Origin: Apostichopus japonicus | Lineage: Eukaryota; Echinodermata; Holothuroidea; Aspidochirotida; Stichopodidae | Assembly (NCBI RefSeq): GCF_037975245.1 | Contig: NC_092576.1 | Span: forward strand, 5,292,501-5,356,500 | Direction of reading: 5' to 3' | DNA: 64,000 bases | Shown here: one piece after another, positions 46,201 through 58,500 of the stretch | Layout: each line of letters begins with the position of its first letter | Position numbering within the stretch: position 1 is the first letter of the stretch | Notes under the pieces: model-generated | The model's input: the letters and a program-made list of their open reading frames with translations, nothing else | Told to the model about the DNA's origin: nothing | Database searches by the model: none | Program-made: the position numbers and the translations under genes

Positions 46201-46390
46201 GGTACAAATAATTAAACACACATATTGTTGACATTAAGTGACGAATTATTCACTTTTGCCTCTCATATCTGACTTTCAATCAAACTGTGGTGTTGAGGCG
46301 AGTCCTGTTATTCACACAACTAAATATAAATTTAGAGTGCAGTGTTGATGTCATAGGGCCATGAAAGGGAAAAGGTGATAATGAATTGAA
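43265..46390. other. No gene seen
   Basis: This is AT-rich anonymous sequence. 43900-44003 is GC-richer and ends in AAAG|GTATGAG, so it could be a non-coding first exon, but nothing downstream supports it. Short (CA)n and (GA)n runs lie near 46013-46045 and 46180-46200. Confidence 0.45.
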
Positions 46391-46392
46391 AT

Positions 46393-46910
46393 CTATCCAT
46401 CCATCCATCCATCCATCCATCCATCCATCCATCCATCCATCCATCCATCCATCCATCCATCCATCCATCCATCCATCCATCCATCCATCCATCCATCCAT
46501 CCATCCATCCATCCATCCATCCATCCATCCATCCATCCATCCATCCATCCATCCATCCATCCATCCATCCATCCATCCATCCATCCATCCATCCATCCAT
46601 CCATCCATCCATCCATCCATCCATCCATCCATCCATCCATCCATCCATCCATCCATCCATCCATCCATCCATCCATCCATCCATCCATCCATCCATCCAT
46701 CCATCCATCCATCCATCCATCCATCCATCCATCCATCCATCCATCCATCCATCCATCCATCCATCCATCCATCCATCCATCCATCCATCCATCCATCCAT
46801 CCATCCATCCATCCATCCATCCATCCATCCATCCATCCATCCATCCATCCATCCATCCATCCATCCATCCATCCATCCATCCATCCATCCATCCATCCAT
46901 CCATCCATCC

Positions 46911-46953
<43 letters not shown>

Positions 46954-46962
46954 CATCCATCC

Positions 46963-46993
<31 letters not shown>

Positions 46994-47530
46994 GATCTAT
47001 CGATCTATCGATCTGTCGATCTATCGATCTATCCGTCTATCCGTCCATCCGTCCGTCCGTCCGTCCGTCCGTCCGTCCGTCCGTCCGTCCGTCCGTCCGT
47101 CCGTCCGTCCGTCCGTCCGTCCGTCCGTCCGTCCGTCCGTCCGTCCGTCCGTCCGTCCGTCCGTCCCTCCCTCCCTCCCTCCCTCCCTCCGTCCGTCCGT
47201 CCCTCCGTCCGTCCGTCCGTCCGTCCGTCCCTCCGTCCCTCCGTCCCTCCGTCCCTCCGTCCGTCCGTCCGTCCGTCCGTCCCTCCGTCCCTCCGTCCCT
47301 CCGTCCCTCCGTCCGTCCGTCCGTCCGTCCCTCCGTCCGTCCGTCCGTCCGTCCGTCCCTCCGTCCGTCCGTCCGTACGTCCCTCCGTCCGTCCGTCCGT
47401 CCCTCCGTCCCTCCGTACGTCCCTCCGTCCGTCCGTCCCTCCGTCCGTCCGTCCGTCCATCTATCCATCTATCCCTCCATCTATCCATCTATCCATCTAT
47501 CCATCTATCTATCTATCTATCCATCCATCG
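46393..47530. repeat. 1.1-kb compound tetranucleotide tract CCAT-CTAT-CGAT-CCGT-CCCT
   Basis: About 130 copies of CCAT (46393-46912) pass into CTAT (to about 46950), a short CCAT block, CTAT again, CGAT/CTAT (46993-47033), then CCGT (47041-47164) and a mosaic of CCGT and CCCT (to about 47455), with CCAT/CTAT closing the tract. Each block differs from its neighbour by one base per unit. The long repetitive open frames (HPSI or MDGW type) are artefacts. Confidence 0.98.
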
Positions 47531-48780
47531 TCATTGTTTTATTTACCTTCATTTAGAAAGGTCGTCAACATGTGTGATTGTCATCTAATTAAACATTAAG
47601 GTTTCTTTGTGAATCCTTATACAATCACTTATTAAATTTTATATCAAAACAAGATGTTTATTTTCTAATCAGCCAAGTTGTTGTCCAACTGATTAGGGGA
47701 AACGATCGACGGTTTTGTAAATGTTCACTTGCTTTTGTATGCGATTAATACTAATACGAAATGTGTGTGAGGTACACCCTCACCCTCACCCACGCCCCTG
47801 AATGATAGATTATATGATGACATACAAAGAGCAATGAACTCATAGCGTTTTACATTTATTTCCTTGCATTATATTGTATTGTGTTTATGACACTGATGCT
47901 TATTTACTACAGAGGCTTGCGGTAGTAAAAAATAAACTTCATAAGAGAAAGGAAACTAAACGAAACGAAAATATCTTACTTAAGGTTTCTTCTTCGAATG
48001 ATTCAAATAAATTTACATAGGCGACTCTCGTTGCTTTCAGCCTACGGGCATGTAGCTAATGTAAAGAGTGTTGCAGGTATCATAAATGTAGGTGAACGTT
48101 GTAATTCAGGGGGGTGTTTCTTAACCGTGTAGTGAGGAGAGTTAAGGGTTCCAATATAGCAAAAAAAACTTACTTCTCAGCGGGATGTTTTCTGCTATAA
48201 TAGGAGAAATTATTCAGAACCAACTACCATATTTCACAGTTTTGACATGATTACGCTTGACGAGAAACACAATTAGTAATTCTTCGTGTATCTATATGCA
48301 GATCTGTCAATACAGAATTCCCACATTCGTGTTATTGTTTTATAAGTTTTGTATAATCCTATGGGACATTTCGTTCATTACGAATAATTTGTTTCCACAC
48401 CGTTTTTATGAATTACACTTTCCAAATGATTTGAACAGCAAATGATAAATGGTACTTTTGCCAAATAAAACAGCAATATTTGTCAGTGTTAAAAATAAGT
48501 GTAAGCTATGGATGTATGGTTAGCCGAAAAAATACAGCCAATGACTTACAGTTTATATTTGTTATAAAATGATGAAGTACTCACAGCAGGCTTGCACTGT
48601 GAGTACAAGGTCCCGGGTACGCGTACAATACATCGAGATTCAATGAGTTCGAGTATACGATTTTCACGCTAGTGAGTACAACCGCGGTTCAACGAACCTT
48701 TGATTACAAATGCTAGTAATGCAGAAGGGTACAAGAGGACTATAGTACCAAACTCATTACTTAATAGGCTGTTTTATTCC
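47531..48780. other. No gene or clear repeat seen
   Basis: This is anonymous AT-rich sequence between the tetranucleotide tract and the exon candidate at 48789. It has no splice-supported frame and no tandem array. Confidence 0.5.
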
Positions 48781-48788
48781 GAGCTGTT

Positions 48789-49181
48789 GTGATTTCAGTG
48801 ACACTCGCTAGGTGTCATAAACTTGACAAAACAAACCACAAAAAGCTTGGTTATAAACAAAAAAATACGGAAGTTTACCGACATTGGCACCCACAAAACA
48901 ACGACTGCGTTATCTTACACCCATCACGGGATTACAGCCATCGAGACGCTAACCAGCCATCTATTGCGAGCGGAAAGTATCGTGTTATGAGCACAGATGG
49001 CTGCATAAAGATGAGTTTAACGGCCTTGAGGAATATGGTGGACGAAAAATGTCTATATAAGCAATTCCCTTTACAGTTTCCAAAAGGAAGATGCAACATC
49101 CTGCTCGCGTCCAAAACGACTCTTTATTTTGTTATGCATATACGTAAATATATCACGAATGACGCGAACATCGCTGTTTAA
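48789..49181 (+). CDS. Orphan exon candidate, unknown protein (up to 130 residues)
   Basis: A long open frame, GC-richer than its flanks, starts either at the ATG near 48789 or just after an acceptor-like GTGATTTCAG (so the exon would begin at 48800), and ends at a TAA at 49181. The protein is basic with His/Cys/Trp scattered (RHWHPQNNDCVILHPSRD). No domain is recognisable and no upstream exon was found. It could be the last coding exon of a gene or a chance frame. Confidence 0.3.
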   Translation: MISVTLARCHKLDKTNHKKLGYKQKNTEVYRHWHPQNNDCVILHPSRDYSHRDANQPSIASGKYRVMSTDGCIKMSLTALRNMVDEKCLYKQFPLQFPKGRCNILLASKTTLYFVMHIRKYITNDANIAV

Positions 49182-49959
49182 ATAGCGCTGGACACAGTAT
49201 AAGATTGTCGTAAGATTTCGTAATCTTTCGTGTTATTTCGGGGGGGGGGGTTCGTCTTATTTCGTGCTGTTTAGTGCTTTTGTATGCAGTTTGTCCCTCT
49301 TCGTGCTAGTGTTAGCGTTATATACTTCGTGATATGATTATGGTACTGTCCTTACGTCATTAATGTCATATCTATTGCATTAAGACACGGACAACGAGAG
49401 TAAGTTTACAGTCTGTCAGCATAGGTTTAAGTTGTTGTTTTTCCTTTCAGGTTTTTCAATGACAATTTCGTAAAGGCTAATCTTGCCGTCATGAACACGA
49501 AATGTTGACTATCATGCGACAGTATCTTGACGGTGTGGAAGCTGTAGCATTAATCGCTTCCTTAAGCCAAGAAATCTTGTTTACAAAATAAATTATCGTT
49601 TTATGAACAGGATTTACGATCATACCACGGCAAGCCACATCATTTGTCTTCATTAAAGTTGGGACTACGTTTGTGACATTAACTAAAGAATAAACTTTTA
49701 AACGACTTCTCAAACAGAAATATGGTTTCTACGATCCTGTAAAAGGGCCGGTAGTCAGGCCTGGGCACAGGGGGGGGGGGGGGGGGGGGTGGAGGCGTGT
49801 CCCCATCCCCAGCGCAGACCACCTTGCCCTCATCTGTGCCCCCATCATGCGTACAAACTTGCAAAACGTCATGGGTACAGGACAGTAGTGAGATGCCCTT
49901 CCTTAACCTGCTTGTTACAGACATTGCTTGTAACAATCTGCTGGACAGACTCTACTGTG

Positions 49960-50760
49960 TTATCCCTACACCATGTATCTTGCATTGTTTTTTCTGTGTT
50001 ATCCCTACATCATGTGTCTTGTATAGTCTTTTCTGTGTTATCCCTACACCATGTATCTTGCATTGTCTTTTCTGTGTTATCCCTACACCATGTATCTTGC
50101 ATTGTCTTTTCTGTGTTATCCCTACACCACGTGTCTTGTATAGTCTTTTCTGTGTTATCCCTACACCATGTGTCCTCCAATGTCTTTTCTGTGTTATCCC
50201 TATACCATGTATCTTGCATTGTCTTTTCTGTGTTATCCCTACACCATGTTTCTGTATTGTCTTTTCTGTGTTATCCCTACACCATGTATCTTGCATTGTC
50301 TTTTCTGTGTTATCCCTACACCACGTGTCTTGTATAGTCTTTTCTGTGTTATCCTTACACCATGTGTCTTGTATTGTCTTTTCTGTGTTATCCCTACACC
50401 ATGTATCTTGCATTGTCTTTTCTGTGTTATCCCTACACCATGTATCTTGCATTGTCTTTTCTGTGTTATCCCTACACCATGTTTCTGTATAGTCTTTTCT
50501 GTGTTATCCCTACACCATGTATCTTGCATTGTCTTTTCTGTGTTATCCCTACACCACGTGTCTTGTATAGTCTTTTCTGTGTTATCCTTACACCATGTGT
50601 CTTGTATTGTCTTTTCTATGTTATCCCTACACCATGTTTCTGTATTGTCTTTTCTATATTATCCCTACACCATGTGTCTTGCAATGTCCTTTCTGTGTCA
50701 CCCTACACCTTGTGTCTTGTATTGTATTTTGGTGTGCAATAAATCAAATCAAATCAAATC
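49960..50760. repeat. 39-bp minisatellite (about 19 copies) ending in a retroposon-like tail
   Basis: The unit TATCCCTACACCATGTATCT followed by TGCATTGTCTTTTCTGTGT is exactly 39 bp in most copies; some copies are about 36 bp. The array ends at 'tgtgcaataaatcaaatcaa', the kind of short tandem tail seen at the 3' end of some non-LTR retroposons, so the array may be internal to such an element. Because 39 is 13 codons, several frames stay open; none is a gene. Confidence 0.9.
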
Positions 50761-51490
50761 CCTCATTTAATTTTTAGTGTCCCCCCAACTGGAAACTGGC
50801 CTGCATGTAAAGTTGATGTCGGTACAAGGTGTTATAATACCCTTAACAAGCTAACCGATATCAAATGTTACAAACTGCATAATAACAAAGCAGGGTTGTG
50901 TTGCATAATAATAAAGCAGGGGTTGTGTTGCATAATAATAAAGCGGGGTTGTGTGTAACTATACGTAAGCGTGGGATTTATATCATTAATTTCTTTTGTT
51001 TCTTTTAAATCTGCTGGGAGTTAAAATATGCTTCTTCAAGTTAGTTATTCCCTAACCAAAACAGCAAGTAGCTTCTCATATGTCAATACGTGGGTGGGTA
51101 TAATTCTCTTCCTCAGCTGGAAGTAAAATGTAAAACATTTTATTACAAAGATTACTTCCTCGGGAATTCAGAGATTCAACGACGTGTTGCCAGACAAAAA
51201 GAAAAAAAATGTTTTATATGCTGCGAAACGATTGCTGAAGCAAAATAAGATGACAATCTTTATAAAACTAGGATATGAATATTCAGGGCGTATAAAGACG
51301 GTTTCTATGACGTCACGAAAATGAATAATTATGAAAGAATGGCAAAAATAAAATGCGGGTGACAGTGAAGAAACTCACCCTGAAAAAAAAATTCTTTGAA
51401 GATCAAAAATATTACACATAGCCTATACAGAATCACTTCCAAATGTGTATGAACATAAACACACCGGTAACTGTATACGTACACACAGAT
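50761..51490. other. No gene seen; short GCATAATAATAAAGC repeats
   Basis: Three near-copies of a unit containing 'gcataataataaagc' and 'ggttgtgtt' lie at 50876-50955. Otherwise this is anonymous sequence. Confidence 0.5.
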
Positions 51491-51540
51491 ATATATATAT
51501 ATATATATTTATTTATGTGTGTGTGTGTGTACGTACAGTG

Positions 51541-51670
51541 ACCGGTGTGTTTGTGTTTCACGGATGGAGTCAGTGTTACGTGGGTGCAGTCAGTGTTCCA
51601 CTGGTGCAGTCAGTGTTACGTCGGTGCAGTCGGTGTTTCACGGGTGCAGTCAGTGTTACGTGGGTGCGAT
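51541..51670. repeat. 20-bp minisatellite, five to six copies
   Basis: The unit AGTCAGTGTTACGTGGGTGC is repeated from 51568 to 51667 with a few substitutions, preceded by a (TA)n/(GT)n microsatellite at 51490-51530. Confidence 0.9.
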
Positions 51671-51679
51671 CTTTATAAG

Positions 51680-54125
51680 AAATTCATATCTCATCGAAAC
51701 ATCTCATTTGAAATTTAGTCATAGTTCTGTAGCATTATTTTCCCATAGAATATACATATTTGATTGCTTTTAGCTTCGTTTGCGAACCTTGACTCAACCA
51801 GTAAAGTTTTCTCTTTCTTTTTTTTCATCACTTTTATCTCTATTACATACTAGTCAGCCCCCCCCCCCGCAATAAAAAAGAAACTGAAATTACAAATAGC
51901 AATCATAATATTTTGGATGTAAACGCTTTGATGACTTTTCAAGATTTTTGGTATCAGTAATCACTTTCCTATAAATATATTGTGTTAAAAAAAAACAATT
52001 TTCGATTATAACTAACGTCATTGATAACAATGCAAAAACACACCCTGTTGAGTTAAAAGCGCTTATCGTTATTACTAAAATCATTAAAACCTCCTTAATA
52101 TGATACAATATCGACTTTAAGTTTTGTTCTAAACATTGACGAACAAAAGAAATGCTAGCTTTCTCATTCCATTTTCTTTTTCGGAATTAAGTATTCCTTG
52201 AAAGAATTACTATCAAAACATGAGAATACAGCGTGATATCCATTTCGTACAAATGGTGTCATTTATTGTAAATAGGGCATCACCTATTCCGACTAATAAA
52301 CAAAGACGAACAAGCAACTCTCAGTCATATGAGAATTTGTTTTCTTCTTTTAAAATTCCATTAGCTTGCTTCCTTTTTAAGCAAATGAAAACCAACAACC
52401 ACAAACCATAGCTCAACTGGAGGTTGTGTCATTTACATATTTTGAAAAGTGATCTGAGGTCATTATCTCGTCATTACAATATTGCATTTTGTTCATAAAG
52501 AACGCAAAAATAATGGAAATAACAAGTTGATAATGCAAAGATTGCCAATTACTAATCAACCTGAAAGATCGACCTAATAGCAAAGACTAAATTTCTTTTT
52601 TTTAAATCTATTTATAAATTTCCGGTGTGAATTATTTATATATTGCTGATATCAGTGATATGTGTTTTAGGTTCTGTGTGTGTGTAAACGCACTTGTAAA
52701 GTTTCCGGACTGAGGAATTCAACAAAGGAATAAGAAGTCCACAAACGTCATTTGAAAAGAATCACCACGTCCTCAGAAGAATTCTTTTGTTCAGGGATAT
52801 TGTTACGGTTAGGGTACGTGGACTTGAACACACACAAAAACAAAACAAAACAATGGTGTCCTCAGTCTGAATGTAAAGACACACCTCTCGTTGTGTAGCG
52901 TGTGTGAACGGAATACGCGACAAGGCTTGACATGTTCGTGGTCAGAATATACAGCATCTGTACATCATGCAACATCTGTCGTCTGGAAAAGGACTATATT
53001 GAAACACACAAACGAGTTACTGGATATGCCTGACGACACGAGTGGTGGGGTCATAGTGGGGCAGGGTGGGCGGGAGGGGGTATATTATTGTGGTATTATG
53101 GTATTAAACATTCTTACTTTATGCTTTATGGTGCCTTTAAGACTGCACGTGTCTTTTAGTACCGGTATGTGTCTTACTGACTCAACCACGTATTACAAGA
53201 ACGAGTGAAAGCTCTGCACGTAAGTACCCCGAGTACAATAAAGTAGGGTAAGTTTCGAGTACAGAGGACTATTCTAGAGCACGAGATTGAACTCAATACA
53301 TTTATGTTCTCTATCTACTAATGATGACCTAAGGATGTAACAAACTAGAGCGCCCCCTTAACAAGTTACCAACATAATGAAAAGAGGTGTCAAAATGGAT
53401 ACATGAACGGAAGCACATTCTTGTCACCACTTTAAAGACTTTGAGAAGACAATGTAATGGATATGTATGACCCTCATACTTCCTAAAGAAATTTAACAGA
53501 TCGATCGGTTTAAGCTTTATACGTCTTAAAATGTAAAACTGACCCTTATGGGACTTCCATTACTACTTTCAAGGCGTGTGTCTTTTTGTAGTTCACTTGA
53601 ATTCCCTCTGGCGACAATTTACATATATATCTGTTTTTCAAATTTTCAAGCCTTTGGGAAAAACATCTTTCAATTTGAGACCATAAAAGGATTTTTATAA
53701 TCTTACGAAACTCTTAATTGTTTTTCTCTTTAGTTCTTAATTTTTTTTATCTCGGCGTCGTTGGGGTCCTCTCATGGAGGTTCAATGAACACGGAACTAG
53801 TTAATAGCTGGTTTGCTTAGAGCAGGAAGAAATACATTACTAAAAGAATATACTATATTTTGTTAATGGAGAAAGGTCAAGTGAAAGAAGTGGGATGGAG
53901 GGAGGGAACTGCTAAAACATCAACAGTGACTTTAAATTAAATTTCTTTATTCTTTAGTATACATTATACTGTTGCAATCCCTTTTCAATTTTGACCTCTT
54001 TATTACAAGGAACCATGAATAAAACTTTCTTTTTCAATATTTCGTTGATCGATAGCGGGACGCATATGATAACATCTATACCGACTACGAACATGTCAAA
54101 AGAAATGTTTGACATGAAGGAAATG
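51680..54125. other. No gene or clear repeat seen
   Basis: This is anonymous AT-rich sequence. A plus-strand open stretch at 52891-53208 has no acceptor or donor in the right places and no recognisable domain. Confidence 0.45.
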
Positions 54126-54132
54126 TACAGAA

Positions 54133-54500
54133 CGCTGTGGCCGAGTGGTTAAGGCTGTGGACTTGTGATCTAAGGATAACAAGTTCGAGTCTTGGTCAAA
54201 TTATTGTGTTATTTCCTTGGGCAAGGCACTTTATCTCCATTGCCTCTCTTCGCCCAGGTGTATAAATGGGGACTTGCGAGGTAACTTGTAAATATAGTTG
54301 CGTGCGCCGGTTTGTGGCTGCACCCCATGGGAAGTCCCTCGGGGGACACGTAAATGCGGTGCTCTGTAAGGGTTGTGTGAATTGTGCACACTGGTGAATA
54401 GGTGTGACAAGTTACCAATGACCAGGGGTTAGTGTTGTAAAGTTGCAATGTGAGGAGACCTTGGCCTCAAACAAGACTGTAAACCTTACTTTAAATTGCT
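54133..54500 (+). mobile_element. tRNA-derived SINE (tRNA-Ser-like head)
   Basis: At 54134-54205 the sequence carries an A-box-like TGGCCGAGTGGTTA and a B-box-like AGTTCGAGTCT with spacing like a type II (Ser/Leu) tRNA, but the cloverleaf is degraded. It continues into a body containing 'gcactttatctccattgcct' and 'aggtgtataaatgggga' and fades near 54500. The structure of a tRNA-like promoter head with an unrelated body is that of a SINE, not a functional tRNA. Confidence 0.75.
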
Positions 54501-54542
54501 TTTGTTGTAATGCTTTCCTTTCTTCTTGTAAATTGGAATCAC

Positions 54543-54546
<4 letters not shown>

Positions 54547-54598
<52 letters not shown>
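54547..54598. repeat. (TA)n tract, left flank of hAT-like insertion
   Basis: This is a pure TA dinucleotide tract directly abutting the element at 54599. A matching tract resumes at 56390. Confidence 0.95.
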
Positions 54599-54601
<3 letters not shown>

Positions 54602-56386
54602 GTGCGTATCCAGGGGGGGGCTTTGGGGGCGCGCGCCCCCCGGGTAAGGAAAAGAGGAGAGAAAAAAAAGAGAAGAAAAAAGGGAAAAGGAGGGGAAAAA
54701 AGAAAAGGAGGAGAGGAAGAAAGGGAAAAGAAAAAGAAAAAAGAGAGAAAAGGAGGGAGTAGAAGATAGCCAAGACCTCGGGAAGAGAAAGATCCCTATT
54801 ATATACACAGGGTAGCCAGTGACAGATCAAGGATTACGGAAGGGGTGTGCGCCTCACCCTACCCCTTACCCCGACAACTCCATTTTTGACGTTTCCGTTT
54901 TTCCTCTCTCACTAATGTACTTGAACTCGACCGAGTCTTCGGGGAACATAACGCATTTCGGGAAGGGGGCGACCGCCCCCCCCCCGAGCAAATTTTCTTT
55001 ATGACATCGCTAGTAATGTCAAAATAGACAATGCTTAGATGCAACTTACAAGGCCTGGGAAGTGTCATTTCCAGCGATCTGGGAGGCATTTTCGGCCAAA
55101 ATTTTTCTTGTACGCTTCGCGCCAACTCATAGTTTGCCTACAGGCTTCGCCCTCCCTTGGCAATTACTCGCTACACGCCTGTTCGAATTTGTAAAGCAAA
55201 GAGCAGATATAACATCATATCAATGAGCATTGAAATGCATGTTCCACGATGAACAGCCTCAAAAACTGTCAATGTGTGTAGTCAAAGGCGTAGGAGCCAG
55301 ATTTGATTTGGGGGCTTTAATGACTTGCCCGAAAAAAAGCCAAAATTTTTCGCGCGCACAGCGCGCATTCAACATGTCGATGCCAATATCATATAGGCAA
55401 GATCGGTCATTACATTGTATGGCATCGTGTACCGCACGGTCCGTCAAAGTTGCACAGTATACCGCCGGATGCTAATGTAAACAACCAAATGTCTTATGTA
55501 GATGCAGAAAAACCATACAGATCCATTTATGTCAAAACTCTCTTTTACAGTAGTAATGTCGGCCAAGCTTACAACTTTATTTCAATTACCAAGGAGATCA
55601 TTTTAAGCTATTCATTGCTATTTATTTTTCTTTCAGTAGGTGCCCGAAAAAAATGGGAAAACAATTGGGGGGGGGGGGCTGCAGCCCCCGCCTCCTACGG
55701 GACCTTCGCCTATGAGTGAAGTGTTCGGTTTCGATATACCTGATATCGGAAATATCTGCTATTTTTCTGTTCCTTCAACCAAGTTTTGTAAAAGCCATTA
55801 TAAGAGGTTGCAATATTTCTACACCAATAAATTAACTCTGTCGGAATTTTCCAAAATTTCCTCACCAACATTCTTCATCATACTTTCCTCTACTCGTTCA
55901 ATTTTGACCTGCCTGTTAGGGGTTCAAGGAGGTTTTTCTATATTGGTTGTCTATAGATTGAATTTTGTGCAACATTATGGGTATGTTTTTAAGTGATTTT
56001 ATTCTCGAGAAAAGTGAATTTTCAAATTCTCAACAAGTAATGGGCTTAAAACCTTGAAAAGTTGGGCTTTCGGATATTGTGGGCCGTGACGTAGAATAAC
56101 CTACAAAAGCAATGATCCATAGGACATGCAATCAGGTCGAACATGATGTGTGACTGGTGACAATCTTCAAATAGGTTATGGATGGAAAAAACTTTTGGGA
56201 AATACTTGGTTCTCAGGCAAAAGTGTACATCTGGTTGCTCATTTTCAAGCCCGAGAAGTGCCATTTCCGGTGATCTGGGGGGTATCAAAACCAGAAATTT
56301 TCTTGTACGCTCCGCGCCAACTGATGATGGCGCTCCGCTTAGATAGTAATTCGCGCCCCCCGGGTTAGAAAATCCTTGATACGCGC

Positions 56387-56389
<3 letters not shown>
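54599..56389. mobile_element. 1.8-kb hAT-like element inserted in a (TA)n microsatellite
   Basis: The ends CAGGTGCGTATCCAGG (left) and CAGGCGCGTATCAAGG (right, inward) form an imperfect inverted repeat, and both flanks are (TA)n, so any 8-bp duplication would be hidden in the microsatellite. Inside the left end is a GC-rich near-palindrome (GGGGGCGCGCGCCCCCC, about 54626-54642). Further transposon-edge-like sequences occur near 54820, 55150 and 55660. No transposase was recognised. Confidence 0.6.
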
Positions 56390-56453
<64 letters not shown>

Positions 56454-56484
56454 GGAGCGGCACGATAAATAAAGCTGTTACTAG

Positions 56485-56547
<63 letters not shown>
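56390..56547. repeat. (TA)n tract split by a fragment of the interspersed repeat
   Basis: Two (TA)n blocks flank the reverse complement of the 3' end of the interspersed repeat (56452-56486, 'ggagcggcacgataaataaa'). Confidence 0.9.
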
Positions 56548-56550
<3 letters not shown>

Positions 56551-58500
56551 TGCATATATTTCTTGTTTTGATTGCGAAAGCTTTTCTCAATTAAACCCAC
56601 CTGTCCGAGGTGCATTTAGAATAAGAAACACTGAATCTGCCTCGGAAGTTTTATTTCCGAAATCCATCAGCAAACACATATTGAGACTTTAACTTCAAAC
56701 ATTGTAAAAACTTAGAAACAGCATGTCAACCATTAGTAAGCTTTACTTTTTTCTAAAGCCAATGATTATTTTATTCTTAATTTTTATTTGGCGGGAGGGG
56801 GGGGGGGGTTGAATATTTTTGTCAAGGTTATCTATTTCTTCTTACATTGTAACATTTTTTGGGCAATTATGTATATATTTGGACGAATGCAAGAAATATT
56901 TATAGGGAGCGGAGGTGCGACTTTGCACATTTCGCAAGTGTACTACACATACTGTTCAGTGTTACTCGGCGATACCTAACGTTATGTGGTATAGTGATCA
57001 GGTAGACTAGGCCGACCTTACACAACCGATAGAGTCAACTACAGTATAGTATAACGAGCATACGAAGACAACGTTAGAATAGGTAACCATCGTATTGACC
57101 TGTGTTATACATGAACAGTGTAAATTCAGATTAGTAATACATGGCACTATGATTATCGCCACCACTGACTATAGTTCACCGGTACGTGTCAGAGAACTGG
57201 AAGAATTTTAATGAAAGATTCTTGCTATATCTTGAGGCCTCCGGGGGACAGAAAACTCAACGAAATCTCAAAAGTCTATATTCCTACATGTTATTGGTGA
57301 GGAAAGTCTTTCACTAAACAATACCTTCACATTCGAAACTGCCTGTACGGAAACACTAAGTGATGTGGTCTTTAAGTCTTGAAAAAAGGTCTAACAAGCT
57401 GAGCGCTACCTATCACTGGATAGCTGACAAGTTGGCCTTTCATGGTACCATCAATTTTCCGTATCATGACCATGCAGATTGTTTGCTACGAAGGCCATGC
57501 CGTTTCCTTCACTTGTAAACAAACCTCTTTGCTCAGTCGTAAACAATTTTTGTACGCTGCTCCTGTCAGGGCTAAATTGGTCACAAATTGCCTAAATTTT
57601 CTTGATGTTTGAACCACATGTGCTTCCATTCATGCTCTTAACCTCCAAGCCACACAAAAAAGCAGATCCTGATTGATAACATAGCAAAACAACTGTTCTT
57701 CTGCTTCTTAGTGGCACTTTTCCTAAACGAGAACAACAGGGCGGATTTATATATACGCTAATAGGAGTATGCCACCTGCAACGCGTACTTCTTTTGTCAT
57801 TTCTGCGTTCCATACGAAGTATCTATGCAACGCGTATCGTGTTGATTTGGAGATTTGACGTTATTAACCTTTTTTGTTTTGGCATTCTGATAGAATAATG
57901 CTAACGCTTCGTTGTAGTTTTTAATGGAGATTCTAACTAGGCCTAGAACACAAAAAGACATAGCCTAGTTTACAACAGAATGTTTATTTACTTTTTATGA
58001 CTAAGCATGCGGCAAAGTGTACAGTAGCTATTAGCTTGTATTATCATGAATTCCATAACAATAAGTCATAGTCCATTCAAATTGCTTGGACAATGAAGAG
58101 GCTAATTATATATATAGCTGCAGTAACAAGGCAGTGCTCATAATACCGAGTGGAATTTTCCAAATGTGTTAAGCAGTGAAGTCTTGAAAAGAGTGAATTG
58201 CGTTTGCGTTGAACGGCATAAAGCCATATCATGTGTACGTCTTCATACATACATTGTGCATTCGACTCTAATATTGAACTTGACTTGACCCTTTTTTCTC
58301 GAAAGAGTCGGTGTACAACAGAGACATGCTATGGCTACCAGAGTGGTAAGAACTATACTCCTGCATTAAGAAACAACTTTGAACGTTTTTTCGCCTATAA
58401 TGACTCAAGCAAGTGGGGCGACAAATCGAAGTTACAATGTAGTAACGTAAGGACTAGCTACCGTACTAATGCAGCAATACCATTGACATTTTAGGTATAA
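56548..58500 (+). repeat. Large repeat, right-end copy 1, with gag-like fragment
   Basis: This stretch matches 62104-64000 at an offset of about 5558 bp, nearly base for base. It contains a damaged gag-like segment at about 57195-57350, matching the better copy at 62730-62920, and a conserved minus-strand open stretch at 57592-57813. A third, older relative is split between 14045-14480 and 16060-16620. It may be an LTR retroelement derivative, but I did not identify LTRs. Confidence 0.75.

Noticed and set aside
46386..47588. 400-codon open frame of HPSI/PSVR repeats, and matching MDGW/GRTD frames on the other strand
   Set aside because: It is produced entirely by the tetranucleotide tract, which stays open in several frames on both strands. 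No splice sites, start context or non-repetitive domain support it.
49789..50770. Several 100-230-codon frames on both strands over the 39-bp array
   Set aside because: The unit length is a multiple of three, so open frames follow automatically. All frames are equally open.
54134..54205. tRNA-Ser gene
   Set aside because: A-box and B-box are recognisable, but the stems do not close and the sequence continues into a SINE body, so it is a tRNA-derived retroposon.
57592..57813. Conserved 73-codon minus-strand frame, repeated at 63154-63375
   Set aside because: Conservation merely follows the near-identity of the two repeat copies. There is no domain, and the third relative at 14-16.6 kb lacks it.
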